Below, in pieces: positions 32,253-40,838 of a stretch of 64,000 bases of DNA. The stretch is from the NCBI GenBank assembly GCA_045580305.1, contig JAZNNQ010000027.1, positions 1 to 64,000 on the forward strand, read 5' to 3'. Below the pieces are notes generated by a model. It was not told the origin of the DNA. It made no database searches and was given only the letters and a program-made list of their open reading frames with translations. Numbering within the stretch: the stretch's first letter is position 1; every line of letters starts with the position of its first letter. This DNA comes from RGIG7332 sp045580305 (GTDB taxonomy: Bacteria > Bacillota > Clostridia > Oscillospirales > JAAYXM01). The translations under genes and the position numbers were made by a program.

Positions 32253-32993
32253 TTAGAGAAACAGGATTTCATCATCTGAGTTGATCTCGTTGCCGTTTTC
32301 GTTATCATGCCTCAAAGATGCTTTCCTCTTCTCAGCAGCCCGTCGTTGAGCTTTCATTTTTTCCCAACTTTTACTCTTTGTTGGATCATAAGATTTTGCT
32401 TCTTCCAAATCAACGAGCTCCTGCTGTTCTCGTAGATTATTCAACAACTGTGTATACAGAGAAATTCGCTTTTTGCTTTTACAATACTTTGTCCATAAAA
32501 GCAGGTACGGAATGGCAACCAGGATACAGCCTGCAAGGCGCAAACCCTTGTATCGAAGAACGCTATATATCGGAGTGGTAAGCCAGACATGTAATGGTTC
32601 AATGTTTTCAACCAAAATCCAGATAATGCCGCAGGGCAGACAAATAGCGATAGCTGTTCCCAAGAAACTGACAACATTTACAATCAGCCAGTCAGTGTCC
32701 ATATAGAATTCCAGCGCACGCATCTGCTTATCATAAAGAAATGAAAACAGTGAAATAGCGATTCCGATAAAAACGACCGCAGCCATGGCGCAACCAATCG
32801 ATGCCACACAATCGATAAGACCAAAGACCGATAGCTTTGATTGGTTCCAAAGGATACAGCAACCAAGGATAAGGACCGTATAAACAACAATCCAAATAAT
32901 CGAGTTTCTCTTTTTGCGTTTTGCTTCGTTGAGCTCCAGTTCGACAGAAAAAATGTCTGTTAGGAGGCGATCATTTCTCTTTGTTTTTTTCAC
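32253..32993 (-). CDS. Hypothetical four-helix membrane protein
   Basis: The 246-residue product has about four hydrophobic helices (near residues 32-50, 60-85, 103-128, 150-170) and a charged C-terminal tail of about 65 residues rich in Lys, Glu and Arg that may be coiled coil. No family is recognised. The GTG start at 32993 follows AAAGAGGTATTGCA. A GTG at 33014 lacks a matching ribosome binding site. It lies 34 bp after the carB stop on the same strand, but its content suggests an acquired gene and not a carbamoyl-phosphate function. Confidence 0.65.
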   Translation of the reverse strand: MKKTKRNDRLLTDIFSVELELNEAKRKKRNSIIWIVVYTVLILGCCILWNQSKLSVFGLIDCVASIGCAMAAVVFIGIAISLFSFLYDKQMRALEFYMDTDWLIVNVVSFLGTAIAICLPCGIIWILVENIEPLHVWLTTPIYSVLRYKGLRLAGCILVAIPYLLLWTKYCKSKKRISLYTQLLNNLREQQELVDLEEAKSYDPTKSKSWEKMKAQRRAAEKRKASLRHDNENGNEINSDDEILFL

Positions 32994-33027
32994 TGCAATA
33001 CCTCTTTTGCGCACAAATGCACCTAAT

Positions 33028-36000
33028 TTAGGAAATCTGGTGGATATCGTAGAGCGCTACGGTCTCTTCGCTGAAGTTACTTGCGAGAGCGTCTGCAACC
33101 GCGTTTGCGGTATCCAGTGCGGTAAGACAGGGGATACGGCGTGCGCTTGCGCGGCGGCGGATCTTAACATCGTCCATCGCCGGGTCGCGGCCGGTAGCAG
33201 AGGTGGAGATTACATAGTGCACAAGACCGCTGTCAAGCAGTGTTTTTGTGTTGTTCTCCGGGTTCTGGTGGATTTTATCCACAACAGAAACCTCAAGGCC
33301 TGCATCCTGAAGTAATTTCGCGGTACCCGAGGTCGCATAAAGCTTGAAACCAAGATCAGAGTACTTCTTTGCAATGGGTGCGATCTCAGGCTTATCCTGA
33401 TCGCGTACGGTGATGAATACACCACCGGAAACATCCATTGTGTAGCCGGCAGCGACAAGACCCTTGAAGATCGCCTCGCGTACGGTCTCGCCAACGCCCA
33501 AAACCTCACCGGTGGATTTCATTTCCGGGCCGAGCTGAGTATCAACATTTGTAAGTTTTTCAAAGGAGAATACCGGAACCTTAACCGCAACGGTGTTTGC
33601 GGAGGGATGTAAGCCGTAATTATAGCCTAAATCGGAAAGCTTTTCGCCAAGGCTTGCGCGAACCGCAAGCTCGCACATGGGGATACCGGTAACCTTACTG
33701 ATATACGGAACGGTACGGGAAGCTCTCGGGTTAACCTCGATAACATAAACCTCGCCATCCATAATGATGTACTGGATATTAACCAAGCCGCGTGCCTTAA
33801 GGCCGATACTTAAGAGGCGGGTAATTTCAATTACACGCTCGGTAAGTGCGGGACTGAGGCTCTGTGCCGGATAAATTGCAATACTGTCACCGGAATGTAC
33901 GCCGGTACGCTCGACATGCTCCATAATACCCGGAATTAATATGTCGACACCGTCGCAGATAGCGTCAACCTCGATCTCGGTGCCGCTTAAGTACTTGTCG
34001 ATAAGTACCGGGTTGTCGTTCTTTGTTGCAAGAATGATGGACATATACTCGCGAATATCATTGTCGGAGTACGCGATAATCATATTCTGGCCGCCAAGAA
34101 CATATGACGGGCGCATAAGCACCGGATAGCCGAGAGTTTTTGCCGCGGTAAGAGCGCCGTCGCAGTCAAGAACGGTTCTGCCCTTCGGACGCTTGATATC
34201 AAGGCTTTCAAGGAGTGCGTCAAAACGCTCTCTGTCCTCTGCCATATCGATACTGTCAGCGGAGGAGCCGATAATCTTAACACCGTTCTTATCAAGGAAC
34301 GAGGTTAATTTAATTGCGGTCTGGCCGCCAAATGCAACGATAACGCCTTCGGGCTTCTCCTGTTTGATTATGTTGAGAACATCCTCGGGGGTAAGCGGCT
34401 CGAAATAAAGTCTGTCCGCAGTGTCAAAGTCGGTAGAAACGGTTTCCGGGTTATTGTTGATAATAATAACCTCATAGCCCATACGCTGAAGCGACCATAC
34501 ACAGTGTACGCTTGCGTAGTCAAACTCAATACCCTGACCGATACGGATCGGGCCGGAGCCAAGAACCAGCATACGAGGCTTCTTCATCTCGTCGGTAAAG
34601 GGAGCGGCCTCGTTGTCACCGTCATCATAGGTAGCGTAGAAATACGGGGTTTCCGCAGAAAATTCTGCCGCGCAGGTGTCAACCATCTTATAGGTGGGCG
34701 CGCGGAAATAGCGGATGGGGTTTTCGGAAAGCTGATAGAGGGAAGCGTCGGTATAGCCTAAGCGCTTACCAAGAACATATTCCTCTTCGGTGAGCATCTT
34801 GCCGGAGATGGAGCGCTCATAATTAATAAGATTTAAAAGTCTTGCAAGGAACCACTCATCGATCATTGTGATGTTGTGCACTTCCTCAATGGAAATACCG
34901 CGATACAGTGCCTCATATACAACAAATAAACGCTCGTCGGTGCAAGCGGAAAGCTTTGCGCGGATATCCTCGGTGGATAAATACTCAAGCTTGGGCATAC
35001 GGAGAGTTGAGAGGGAAATCTCAGCGCCTCTTACCGCCTTCATAATAGCCATTTCAAAGGAGTCGGCGATGGTCATAACCTCACCGGTAGCCTTCATCTG
35101 AGTACCGAGCTCACGCTTAGCGTAAACGAACTTCTCAAAGGGCCACTTGGGGAACTTAACAGCTACATAGTCGATTGTAGGCTCAAATGCAGCAAAGGTT
35201 TTGCCGGTAACCGCATTGGGAATTTCATCAAGTGTGTAGCCGATAGCAACCTTGGTTGCGACCTTTGCAATGGGGTAACCGGTAGCCTTACTTGCAAGAG
35301 CACTGGAGCGGGAAACACGGGGATTAACCTCGATTACCGCATATTCAAAAGACTCGGGATTTAACGCGAACTGGCAGTTACAGCCACCCTCAACACCGAG
35401 AGCCTCAACGATATTGAGAGCCGCGCGGCGGAGCATCTGGAACTCCTTGTCGGAAAGGGTAACTGCAGGCGCGATAACGATACTGTCACCGGTGTGAACG
35501 CCAACCGGATCGAGGTTTTCCATAGAACAAATGGTGATTGCGTTGCCTTTTCGGTCACGCATTGCCTCAAACTCAATTTCCTTCCAACCGGAAATACACT
35601 TTTCAACGAGAATCTGGCGAATGGGGGATGCGTCCAAACCTTCGCGGGAAATTTCATAGAGCTCCTCGCGGGTGTATGCAATACCGCCGCCGCTACCGCC
35701 TAATGTAAATGCGGGACGAATAATCACGGGAAGACCGATCTCATCCGCAAACTCAAGAGCAGAATCGATATCCTCAACAACCTTTGAGGGGATACAGGGC
35801 TGGCCAATGGACTCCATTGTATCCTTAAAGGACTGTCTGTCCTCAGCCTTGTCAATTGTTTCGGGAGATGCACCAAGTAAGCGCACGCCCATCTTTTCAA
35901 GATAACCCTCTTTTGCAAGCTGCATACAGAGGTTAAGACCTGTCTGACCGCCGAGACCGGATAAAATACTGTCCGGCTTCTCAATCTCAATAATGCGGCG

Positions 36001-36231
36001 AACGGTAGTAAGAGTGAGCGGCTCGATATAAATCTTATCAGCCATAGCCTGATCGGTCATAATAGTAGCCGGGTTGGAGTTAACAAGAACGACCTCAAGA
36101 CCGTCCTCACGAAGAGCGCGGAGCGCCTGAGTGCCCGCGTAGTCGAATTCGGCAGCCTGGCCGATAACAATAGGACCGGAGCCGATAACCATTACTTTTT
36201 TAACAGATTCGTATTTAGGCATTTTTTGCAC
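33028..36231 (-). CDS. carB: Carbamoyl-phosphate synthase large subunit
   Basis: CarB makes carbamoyl phosphate from bicarbonate, ammonia and two ATP. The 1067-residue product has both homologous ATP-grasp halves. The first starts GSGPIVIGQAAEFDYAGTQA (residue 17) and the second GSGPIRIGQGIEFDYASVHC (about 560). ATP-site motifs PAFTLGGSGGG and PSYVLGGQNM and the C-terminal MGS-like allosteric domain (about 935-1067) are present, so the catalytic subunit looks intact. It overlaps carA by 17 bp. Its partner CarA lacks the glutaminase triad, so free ammonia is the likely nitrogen source. Confidence 0.96.
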   Translation of the reverse strand: MQKMPKYESVKKVMVIGSGPIVIGQAAEFDYAGTQALRALREDGLEVVLVNSNPATIMTDQAMADKIYIEPLTLTTVRRIIEIEKPDSILSGLGGQTGLNLCMQLAKEGYLEKMGVRLLGASPETIDKAEDRQSFKDTMESIGQPCIPSKVVEDIDSALEFADEIGLPVIIRPAFTLGGSGGGIAYTREELYEISREGLDASPIRQILVEKCISGWKEIEFEAMRDRKGNAITICSMENLDPVGVHTGDSIVIAPAVTLSDKEFQMLRRAALNIVEALGVEGGCNCQFALNPESFEYAVIEVNPRVSRSSALASKATGYPIAKVATKVAIGYTLDEIPNAVTGKTFAAFEPTIDYVAVKFPKWPFEKFVYAKRELGTQMKATGEVMTIADSFEMAIMKAVRGAEISLSTLRMPKLEYLSTEDIRAKLSACTDERLFVVYEALYRGISIEEVHNITMIDEWFLARLLNLINYERSISGKMLTEEEYVLGKRLGYTDASLYQLSENPIRYFRAPTYKMVDTCAAEFSAETPYFYATYDDGDNEAAPFTDEMKKPRMLVLGSGPIRIGQGIEFDYASVHCVWSLQRMGYEVIIINNNPETVSTDFDTADRLYFEPLTPEDVLNIIKQEKPEGVIVAFGGQTAIKLTSFLDKNGVKIIGSSADSIDMAEDRERFDALLESLDIKRPKGRTVLDCDGALTAAKTLGYPVLMRPSYVLGGQNMIIAYSDNDIREYMSIILATKNDNPVLIDKYLSGTEIEVDAICDGVDILIPGIMEHVERTGVHSGDSIAIYPAQSLSPALTERVIEITRLLSIGLKARGLVNIQYIIMDGEVYVIEVNPRASRTVPYISKVTGIPMCELAVRASLGEKLSDLGYNYGLHPSANTVAVKVPVFSFEKLTNVDTQLGPEMKSTGEVLGVGETVREAIFKGLVAAGYTMDVSGGVFITVRDQDKPEIAPIAKKYSDLGFKLYATSGTAKLLQDAGLEVSVVDKIHQNPENNTKTLLDSGLVHYVISTSATGRDPAMDDVKIRRRASARRIPCLTALDTANAVADALASNFSEETVALYDIHQIS

Positions 36232-37297
36232 CCTCCATCATGCTGATAAAGCGCTCGTAGAGCGGATTTTTGTTGTTGGCGCCCTGACAAGCGTCCGGCT
36301 CGAACTGAAGTGAAAATGCGGGGGTATCAAGATAATCAATACCTTCGCAAGTGCCGTCGTTTGTGTTGACGAAGGATACGCGAGCAACGCTTCCGTCGAG
36401 AGAAGAGGGATCAACCGCAAAACCGTGGTTCTGGCTACTGATGTAAACACGACCGGTTTCGGTGTTCTTGACCGGATGATTGCCACCGCGGTGGCCGTGG
36501 GGTAATTTCTTGCACACACCGCCATTAGCAAGTGCTAAAAGCTGGTGTCCGAGACGGAGACCGAAGGTAGGAATGTTCTTCGGTTTTAATGAGCGGAGTG
36601 TCTGTACGACATCGGGGTTATCGGTAGGCTCACCCGGGCCGCCGGCTAAAACGATACCGTCGGGGTTGACCGCCAGTATTTCGTGAGCGGGGCTTGATGC
36701 GGGGAACACATGGACTTCGCAGCCGTAGCCGATAAGAGTGTTTATAAGTGCCTGTCTTACGCCAAGGTCAATAAGTGCGATACGGTACTTTGCATCCTTG
36801 CAGGGCGCTACATACTTAACACGGGTGGTAACGCTCTTTACCGCATCCCTGACACGGTACTCGGCAATTGCCTTGTGATCCACCTTGCTCAAGTCGGTGG
36901 TTATCATACCGTTCATTGTACCTTGGTCACGAAGAGTCTTAATAAGTGTTCGTGTGTCGATCTCACAAAGACCCACTATATTTTTTGCCTTAAAAAAGGT
37001 GTCGATATTCTCTTCACAGCGGAAATTGGAAGGAGTATCACACCAATGCTTAACAATATAAGCGGAGGGAATAAGCTTCTCACCCGCTAAATCCTCGGGA
37101 ATAACGCCGTAGTTACCGATCAAAGGGAAGGAATGAACCGGAGTCTGGCCAAAATAGCTCTTATCGGTCAACGCTTCAACATAACCGGTCATAGCGGTAT
37201 TAAAAACGATTTCGGAAATAACGGTGCCCTCAGCACCGAAGGATTTACCCTCGAACACATCACCGTTTTGCAAAATTAAATATGCCTTTTTGCTCAT
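36215..37297 (-). CDS. carA: Carbamoyl-phosphate synthase small subunit with lost glutaminase triad
   Basis: The 360-residue product has the complete CarA architecture: N-terminal CarA domain (YLILQNGDVFEGKSFGAEG, VFNTAMTGY, PLIGNYGV) and a class I glutamine amidotransferase domain (PDGIVLAGGPGEPTDNP, LGHQLLALANGG, GHRGGNHPVK, SQNHGFAVD). However, the nucleophile Cys of FGxCLGH is Arg248 (FGLRLGH), and the HPE motif reads EPD, so the catalytic His and Glu are Glu333 and Asp335. Glutamine hydrolysis by the classical route should be impossible. The ATG at 37297 has AAGGAGGAT upstream. An earlier in-frame start at 37339 lacks one. Confidence 0.9.
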   Translation of the reverse strand: MSKKAYLILQNGDVFEGKSFGAEGTVISEIVFNTAMTGYVEALTDKSYFGQTPVHSFPLIGNYGVIPEDLAGEKLIPSAYIVKHWCDTPSNFRCEENIDTFFKAKNIVGLCEIDTRTLIKTLRDQGTMNGMITTDLSKVDHKAIAEYRVRDAVKSVTTRVKYVAPCKDAKYRIALIDLGVRQALINTLIGYGCEVHVFPASSPAHEILAVNPDGIVLAGGPGEPTDNPDVVQTLRSLKPKNIPTFGLRLGHQLLALANGGVCKKLPHGHRGGNHPVKNTETGRVYISSQNHGFAVDPSSLDGSVARVSFVNTNDGTCEGIDYLDTPAFSLQFEPDACQGANNKNPLYERFISMMEGAKNA

Positions 37298-37372
37298 AAC
37301 ATATCCTCCTTGCGGAAAAGTTCGGAACCAGACGCTCATACCGCGCCGATTTTACACATATTTTCTTTAATT

Positions 37373-37401
37373 ATTATAGTGGTGTATGCCCGAAATGTCA
37401 A
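37373..37401 (-). promoter_or_regulatory. Consensus sigma-A promoter of carAB
   Basis: On the - strand TTGACA (37396-37401), a 17-bp spacer and TATAAT (37373-37378) match the sigma-A consensus at every position. The -10 lies 75 bp upstream of the carA ATG. About 46 bp further upstream TGCAAAACTATTCA (37448-37461) and, at 37511-37526, ATTCAAAAAATATGCA resemble the ARG-box-like sites of the argG promoter. No attenuator hairpin with a T-run is seen in the leader. The 264-bp clpC-carA gap is otherwise AT-rich without a gene. Confidence 0.8.
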
Positions 37402-37561
37402 TATTTTTGGGGAAATTTCGACAAAATTGAATAATAATAAAACATTATGCAAAACTATTCAAATAGAAACATTGAAAAATAAAGAAAAAGCGTAAAAAAA
37501 GAAAAATAGTATTCAAAAAATATGCACAGATAAAACTGCACAGAAAAGAAAAGAGGGGGAA

Positions 37562-39754
37562 TTAATTATGCATAAAACACGGTATATCGTTGCATAATAT
37601 GCATTTTATTCCTTTGGAAACATCGCCGTTTAAGCTTTTTTCGGCGATTTTGGTCAAAATTTCCTCCTCAAGCATACGACGCAGAGGGCGTGCGCCCTGA
37701 TTTTTTTCTGCTGCGCGGCGGGCAAGGGACAAGATGACCGCATCTTCCACTTGTATATTTATACCGTTTTCTTCCGCGCGAAGAATTATTTTATCAACCA
37801 TGGCGCGGGCGACCTTTTCAAGAGAGGAAATATCGAGGGGTGAAAACTGTATGACCTGATCTATTCTGTTTAAAAGCTCGGGTGAGAGCGTTTTTTTGAT
37901 CTGTGTCATAGCCTTTGCCTTGGCGGTGTCAGCATCCTTGAGAAACCCGATTTGGGAGGAGGCGTCCAGCGCGGCGGCACCGATATTTGTGGTCATAATT
38001 ATATAGGCGTTTTTAAAACTGCAAAAAATGCCTTTAGAGTCGCGAAGCTGACCGTCCTCTAAAATCTGCAGAAGAAGGTTCAGCACATCCGGATGTGCCT
38101 TTTCTATTTCATCGAGCAGAATTACCGAATAAGGTGTGCGGCGCACTCTGTCGGTAAGATACCCGCCCTCGCCATAGCCTACATAGCCCGGAGGCGAGCC
38201 GATAAGCTTGCTGACCGTGTGCTTTTCCATATACTCTGACATATCAAGGCGGATAAAGGCATCTCTATTGCCGAAAAGTTCATAGGATAGCGCCTTTGCA
38301 AGCTCGGTCTTACCCACACCGCTTTGCCCTGCAAAAAGAAATGAACCGTTGGGGCGGTTGGGGTCGCAAAGTCCGGCTTGCGCCCGTAAAACCGCATTGC
38401 AAAGGCAGGAAATTGCCGCATCCTGCCCGAAAACTTTTTTCGCAAGGCGGGCGGACAGAGGCGTTTCCTCCTTCTCGGTGACGGTGGGGATGCCGGTGCG
38501 GTCAAAAATAACCTGCCGTAAGTGCATCTCGGTCAGAGGAACGCCGCTGAATGCGGCACGGCTGGAGGCCTCATCAAGCAGATCTATCGCTTTGTCGGGC
38601 AGGTATCTGTCACACAGATAACGGTTGGACAGTGAAACCGCTAAAGCGATAATATCATCGGAAATTTTTAAGCGGTGGTGCGCCTCATAAAATGGAGCGA
38701 TGCCCCGAAGAATTTCAAGAGTCTTTGCAGGAGACGGCTCGTCCACCTTTACCGGCTGAAAGCGGCGCTCCAGTGCCTGGTCTTTTTCGATATAGCGGCG
38801 ATATTCCGCATTTGTGGTAGCACCGATAAGTTTGATTTCACCTCTTGCAAGGGAGGGTTTTAAAATATTTGCAGCATCAATAGCACCCTCCGCCGCACCC
38901 GCACCGACTATTATGTGGATCTCATCGATGAATAAAATGATATTCCCCGCAACTTTTACCTCCCGGAGCAGGTTTTTAACCCGATCTTCGAATTCGCCCC
39001 TGTATTTTGTGCCTGCAATAATTGAGGGGATGTCAAGAGATATAATGCGATATTTTTTAAGGCTGTCGGGTACCACGCCCAATGCTATCTGTCGGGCAAG
39101 ACCTTCTACCACTGCGGTTTTACCCACGCCCGGCTCACCGATAAGCAGAGGATTATTCTTACCACGGCGAGTTAAAATATACATCATACGGGAAATTTCC
39201 GCCTCTCTGCCGATCACAGGGTCGGTACCGCCAAGCCGTGCCTGAGCGGTAAGGTCCCGTCCGAATTGGCGAATGAGTTTTTCGGAACTTGACCGCTCCT
39301 TCTGTGCGCGCTCCGTGTGACCGTTTTGGGCGATTATATCACTGTGAAGACGGGCAGGGTCTACACCAAAAGCGGCAAGTATTTTTGACGCGGTACTGTC
39401 GCCTGTGCTCAATACGCCTAAAAGAAGGTGCTCGGTGCTGATATATGAAGAGCCGGCCTTTTCCGCCTCGGAAAAGGCGGCGGTAATAATGTTCTGTGCG
39501 CGAGGTGTGAGCCCTTGGAGCGTGCCGCCCGATGCATCGCCCACGCCAACGGTGGCTTTGATTTTCAGATACAGCCTTTCGCGACAAACTCCTCTTTTTA
39601 TGAGGGAAGACGCCGCCTCACCGTCACCAAGAGATAGAATACCGTAGAGAAGATGTTCGCTTCCCACATAGGAATGGCCAAGGGACAGCGCGCATTTGTG
39701 TGCCAGGCGCAATGCCTCTTCACTTTTGGCGCTGAATTTGCTTTCACTGAACAT
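37562..39754 (-). CDS. clpC: ClpC-like AAA+ unfoldase lacking the M-domain
   Basis: The 730-residue protein has two Clp-N repeats (about residues 1-145), AAA domain 1 with Walker A GEPGVGKTAVV near 207 and Walker B LFIDEIH, and AAA domain 2 with GQSGVGKTELA near 477 and ILLDEIEKAHPDV. An IGF loop (SQIGFLKD, near 625) suggests docking to ClpP. The coiled-coil M-domain that ClpC carries between DLLDEASS and the second AAA domain is absent, making the protein about 80 residues shorter than usual. McsB-type or MecA-type control through the M-domain is therefore unlikely. Confidence 0.88.
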   Translation of the reverse strand: MFSESKFSAKSEEALRLAHKCALSLGHSYVGSEHLLYGILSLGDGEAASSLIKRGVCRERLYLKIKATVGVGDASGGTLQGLTPRAQNIITAAFSEAEKAGSSYISTEHLLLGVLSTGDSTASKILAAFGVDPARLHSDIIAQNGHTERAQKERSSSEKLIRQFGRDLTAQARLGGTDPVIGREAEISRMMYILTRRGKNNPLLIGEPGVGKTAVVEGLARQIALGVVPDSLKKYRIISLDIPSIIAGTKYRGEFEDRVKNLLREVKVAGNIILFIDEIHIIVGAGAAEGAIDAANILKPSLARGEIKLIGATTNAEYRRYIEKDQALERRFQPVKVDEPSPAKTLEILRGIAPFYEAHHRLKISDDIIALAVSLSNRYLCDRYLPDKAIDLLDEASSRAAFSGVPLTEMHLRQVIFDRTGIPTVTEKEETPLSARLAKKVFGQDAAISCLCNAVLRAQAGLCDPNRPNGSFLFAGQSGVGKTELAKALSYELFGNRDAFIRLDMSEYMEKHTVSKLIGSPPGYVGYGEGGYLTDRVRRTPYSVILLDEIEKAHPDVLNLLLQILEDGQLRDSKGIFCSFKNAYIIMTTNIGAAALDASSQIGFLKDADTAKAKAMTQIKKTLSPELLNRIDQVIQFSPLDISSLEKVARAMVDKIILRAEENGINIQVEDAVILSLARRAAEKNQGARPLRRMLEEEILTKIAEKSLNGDVSKGIKCILCNDIPCFMHN

Positions 39755-39824
39755 AGAAAAATCACCTCCTGCATATTATCGCCAAAAATGCCTGGAATTT
39801 ATAAAAAAATTTTTGCAAATGTAC

Positions 39825-39852
39825 TTGATTTTTTAAAAAGCCGTGGTACAAT
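39825..39852 (+). promoter_or_regulatory. Promoter of the ferredoxin gene
   Basis: TTGATT at 39825-39830, a 16-bp spacer and TACAAT at 39847-39852 preceded by TGG (extended -10) lie 33 bp upstream of the ferredoxin ATG. The clpC gene runs the other way from 39754, so this gap holds divergent promoters. Confidence 0.65.
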
Positions 39853-39884
39853 TAAAGTAACAAAAATGTGGAGGTGTTTCAGAT

Positions 39885-40055
39885 ATGGCATATGTAATTA
39901 CTGATGAGTGCATCAGCTGTGGTACCTGCGAGGGTGAGTGCCCGGTTGGTTGCATTAGTGAGGGCGATGGCAAGTATGTAATTGATGCTGATGCTTGCAT
40001 CGATTGCGGTACTTGTGCAGGTGCTTGCCCGACTGAGGCTATCAAGCCCGAATAA
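39885..40055 (+). CDS. 2[4Fe-4S] clostridial-type ferredoxin
   Basis: The 56-residue protein carries two classical cluster motifs, Cys9-x2-Cys12-x2-Cys15-x3-Cys19-Pro and Cys38-x2-Cys41-x2-Cys44-x3-Cys48-Pro, with the internal two-fold symmetry of clostridial ferredoxins. It is a low-potential electron carrier for anaerobic metabolism. TGGAGGTG precedes the ATG. It has its own promoter and terminator and so is monocistronic, as is usual for this highly expressed protein. Confidence 0.96.
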   Translation: MAYVITDECISCGTCEGECPVGCISEGDGKYVIDADACIDCGTCAGACPTEAIKPE

Positions 40056-40070
40056 TCTACAGATTAAATA

Positions 40071-40106
40071 AAAAAGCGCCGTGCTTTATGCAACGGCGCT
40101 TTTTTG
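40071..40106 (+). terminator. Terminator after the ferredoxin gene
   Basis: AAAAAGCGCCGT (40071-40082) pairs with ACGGCGCTTTTT (40093-40104) around a 10-nt loop, and the T-run ends at 40105. The Shine-Dalgarno GGAG of the next gene begins only five bases after the T-run, so transcripts that read through would have the trmN6 start next to the hairpin. Confidence 0.9.
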
Positions 40107-40121
40107 TCAGGAGTTGTTATG

Positions 40122-40838
40122 ATGCTAGACGAGTTAGGCATCGGCGGCTTTAAGCTAAAGCAAAGTGAGGACTTCTTAAAGCTTGGTACCGATGCGATGC
40201 TTCTTTCACATTTTGCCAATATAAAAAAGCGCGACAATGTCTGTGACCTCGGTTGCGGCAACGGCGCGATTTCCGTACTGCTCTGTGCCAGGCATCCGGA
40301 GATAACCGTCACCGGCATTGAAATTCTCGACGGCGCGGCGCGGCTTGCACGGGAAAATGTAGAACTTAACGGGATAGATGATCGCATGACCGTAATACAC
40401 GGCGATGTGGTAAAAATAAAAGAGCTTCTTCCGGCGGAGAGCTTTACCCATGTGGTGTCAAATCCGCCTTATATGAAGCTTGACGGCGGCCTGCATACGG
40501 AAAATGAAAATTTGCTTTCCGCCCGGATGGAGATGAATTCCACTATTGACGATATGTGCCGTGCGGCGGAGTATCTGCTTAAATACCAAGGCAGTTTTTC
40601 CATCGTCTACCGTCCCGAACGGCTCGGCACGCTTTTTTCCTGCCTTAAAGAGCATAACTTTGCACCAAAGCGGCTGAGATTTGTGCAAAACGATGTTAAT
40701 ACCGAGCCGTCCTTGGTTCTGGTAGAGGCGCGCAAACACGGAAAAGACGGCCTGAAGGTACTTCCTACCCTATTTATCCGCGACGAGAAGGGAAATGAAA
40801 CCGAAGAAGTTTCAAAAATTTATCAAAGAAATACTTGA
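40122..40838 (+). CDS. trmN6: tRNA1(Val) (adenine37-N6)-methyltransferase-like protein
   Basis: The 238-residue protein is a class I SAM-dependent methyltransferase with motif I CDLGCGNGAISVLL near residue 42 and the N6-adenine signature VVSNPPYM near 115. The N-terminal GGFKLKQSEDFLKLGTDAML is typical of the TrmN6/YabB family that methylates A37 of tRNA-Val. Two ATGs stand side by side at 40119 and 40122; CAGGAG favours 40122. The stop overlaps the lexA promoter. Confidence 0.85.
   Translation: MLDELGIGGFKLKQSEDFLKLGTDAMLLSHFANIKKRDNVCDLGCGNGAISVLLCARHPEITVTGIEILDGAARLARENVELNGIDDRMTVIHGDVVKIKELLPAESFTHVVSNPPYMKLDGGLHTENENLLSARMEMNSTIDDMCRAAEYLLKYQGSFSIVYRPERLGTLFSCLKEHNFAPKRLRFVQNDVNTEPSLVLVEARKHGKDGLKVLPTLFIRDEKGNETEEVSKIYQRNT

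Noticed and set aside
36554..36556. CarA Cys to Arg explained as a one-base sequencing error
   Set aside because: The HPE motif is also changed to EPD and the SNGPGDP loop is altered, which one error cannot explain.
37502..37561. Terminator after clpC formed by TGCACAG and CTGCACAG repeats
   Set aside because: The two copies are direct repeats in the same orientation, so they do not form a stem.
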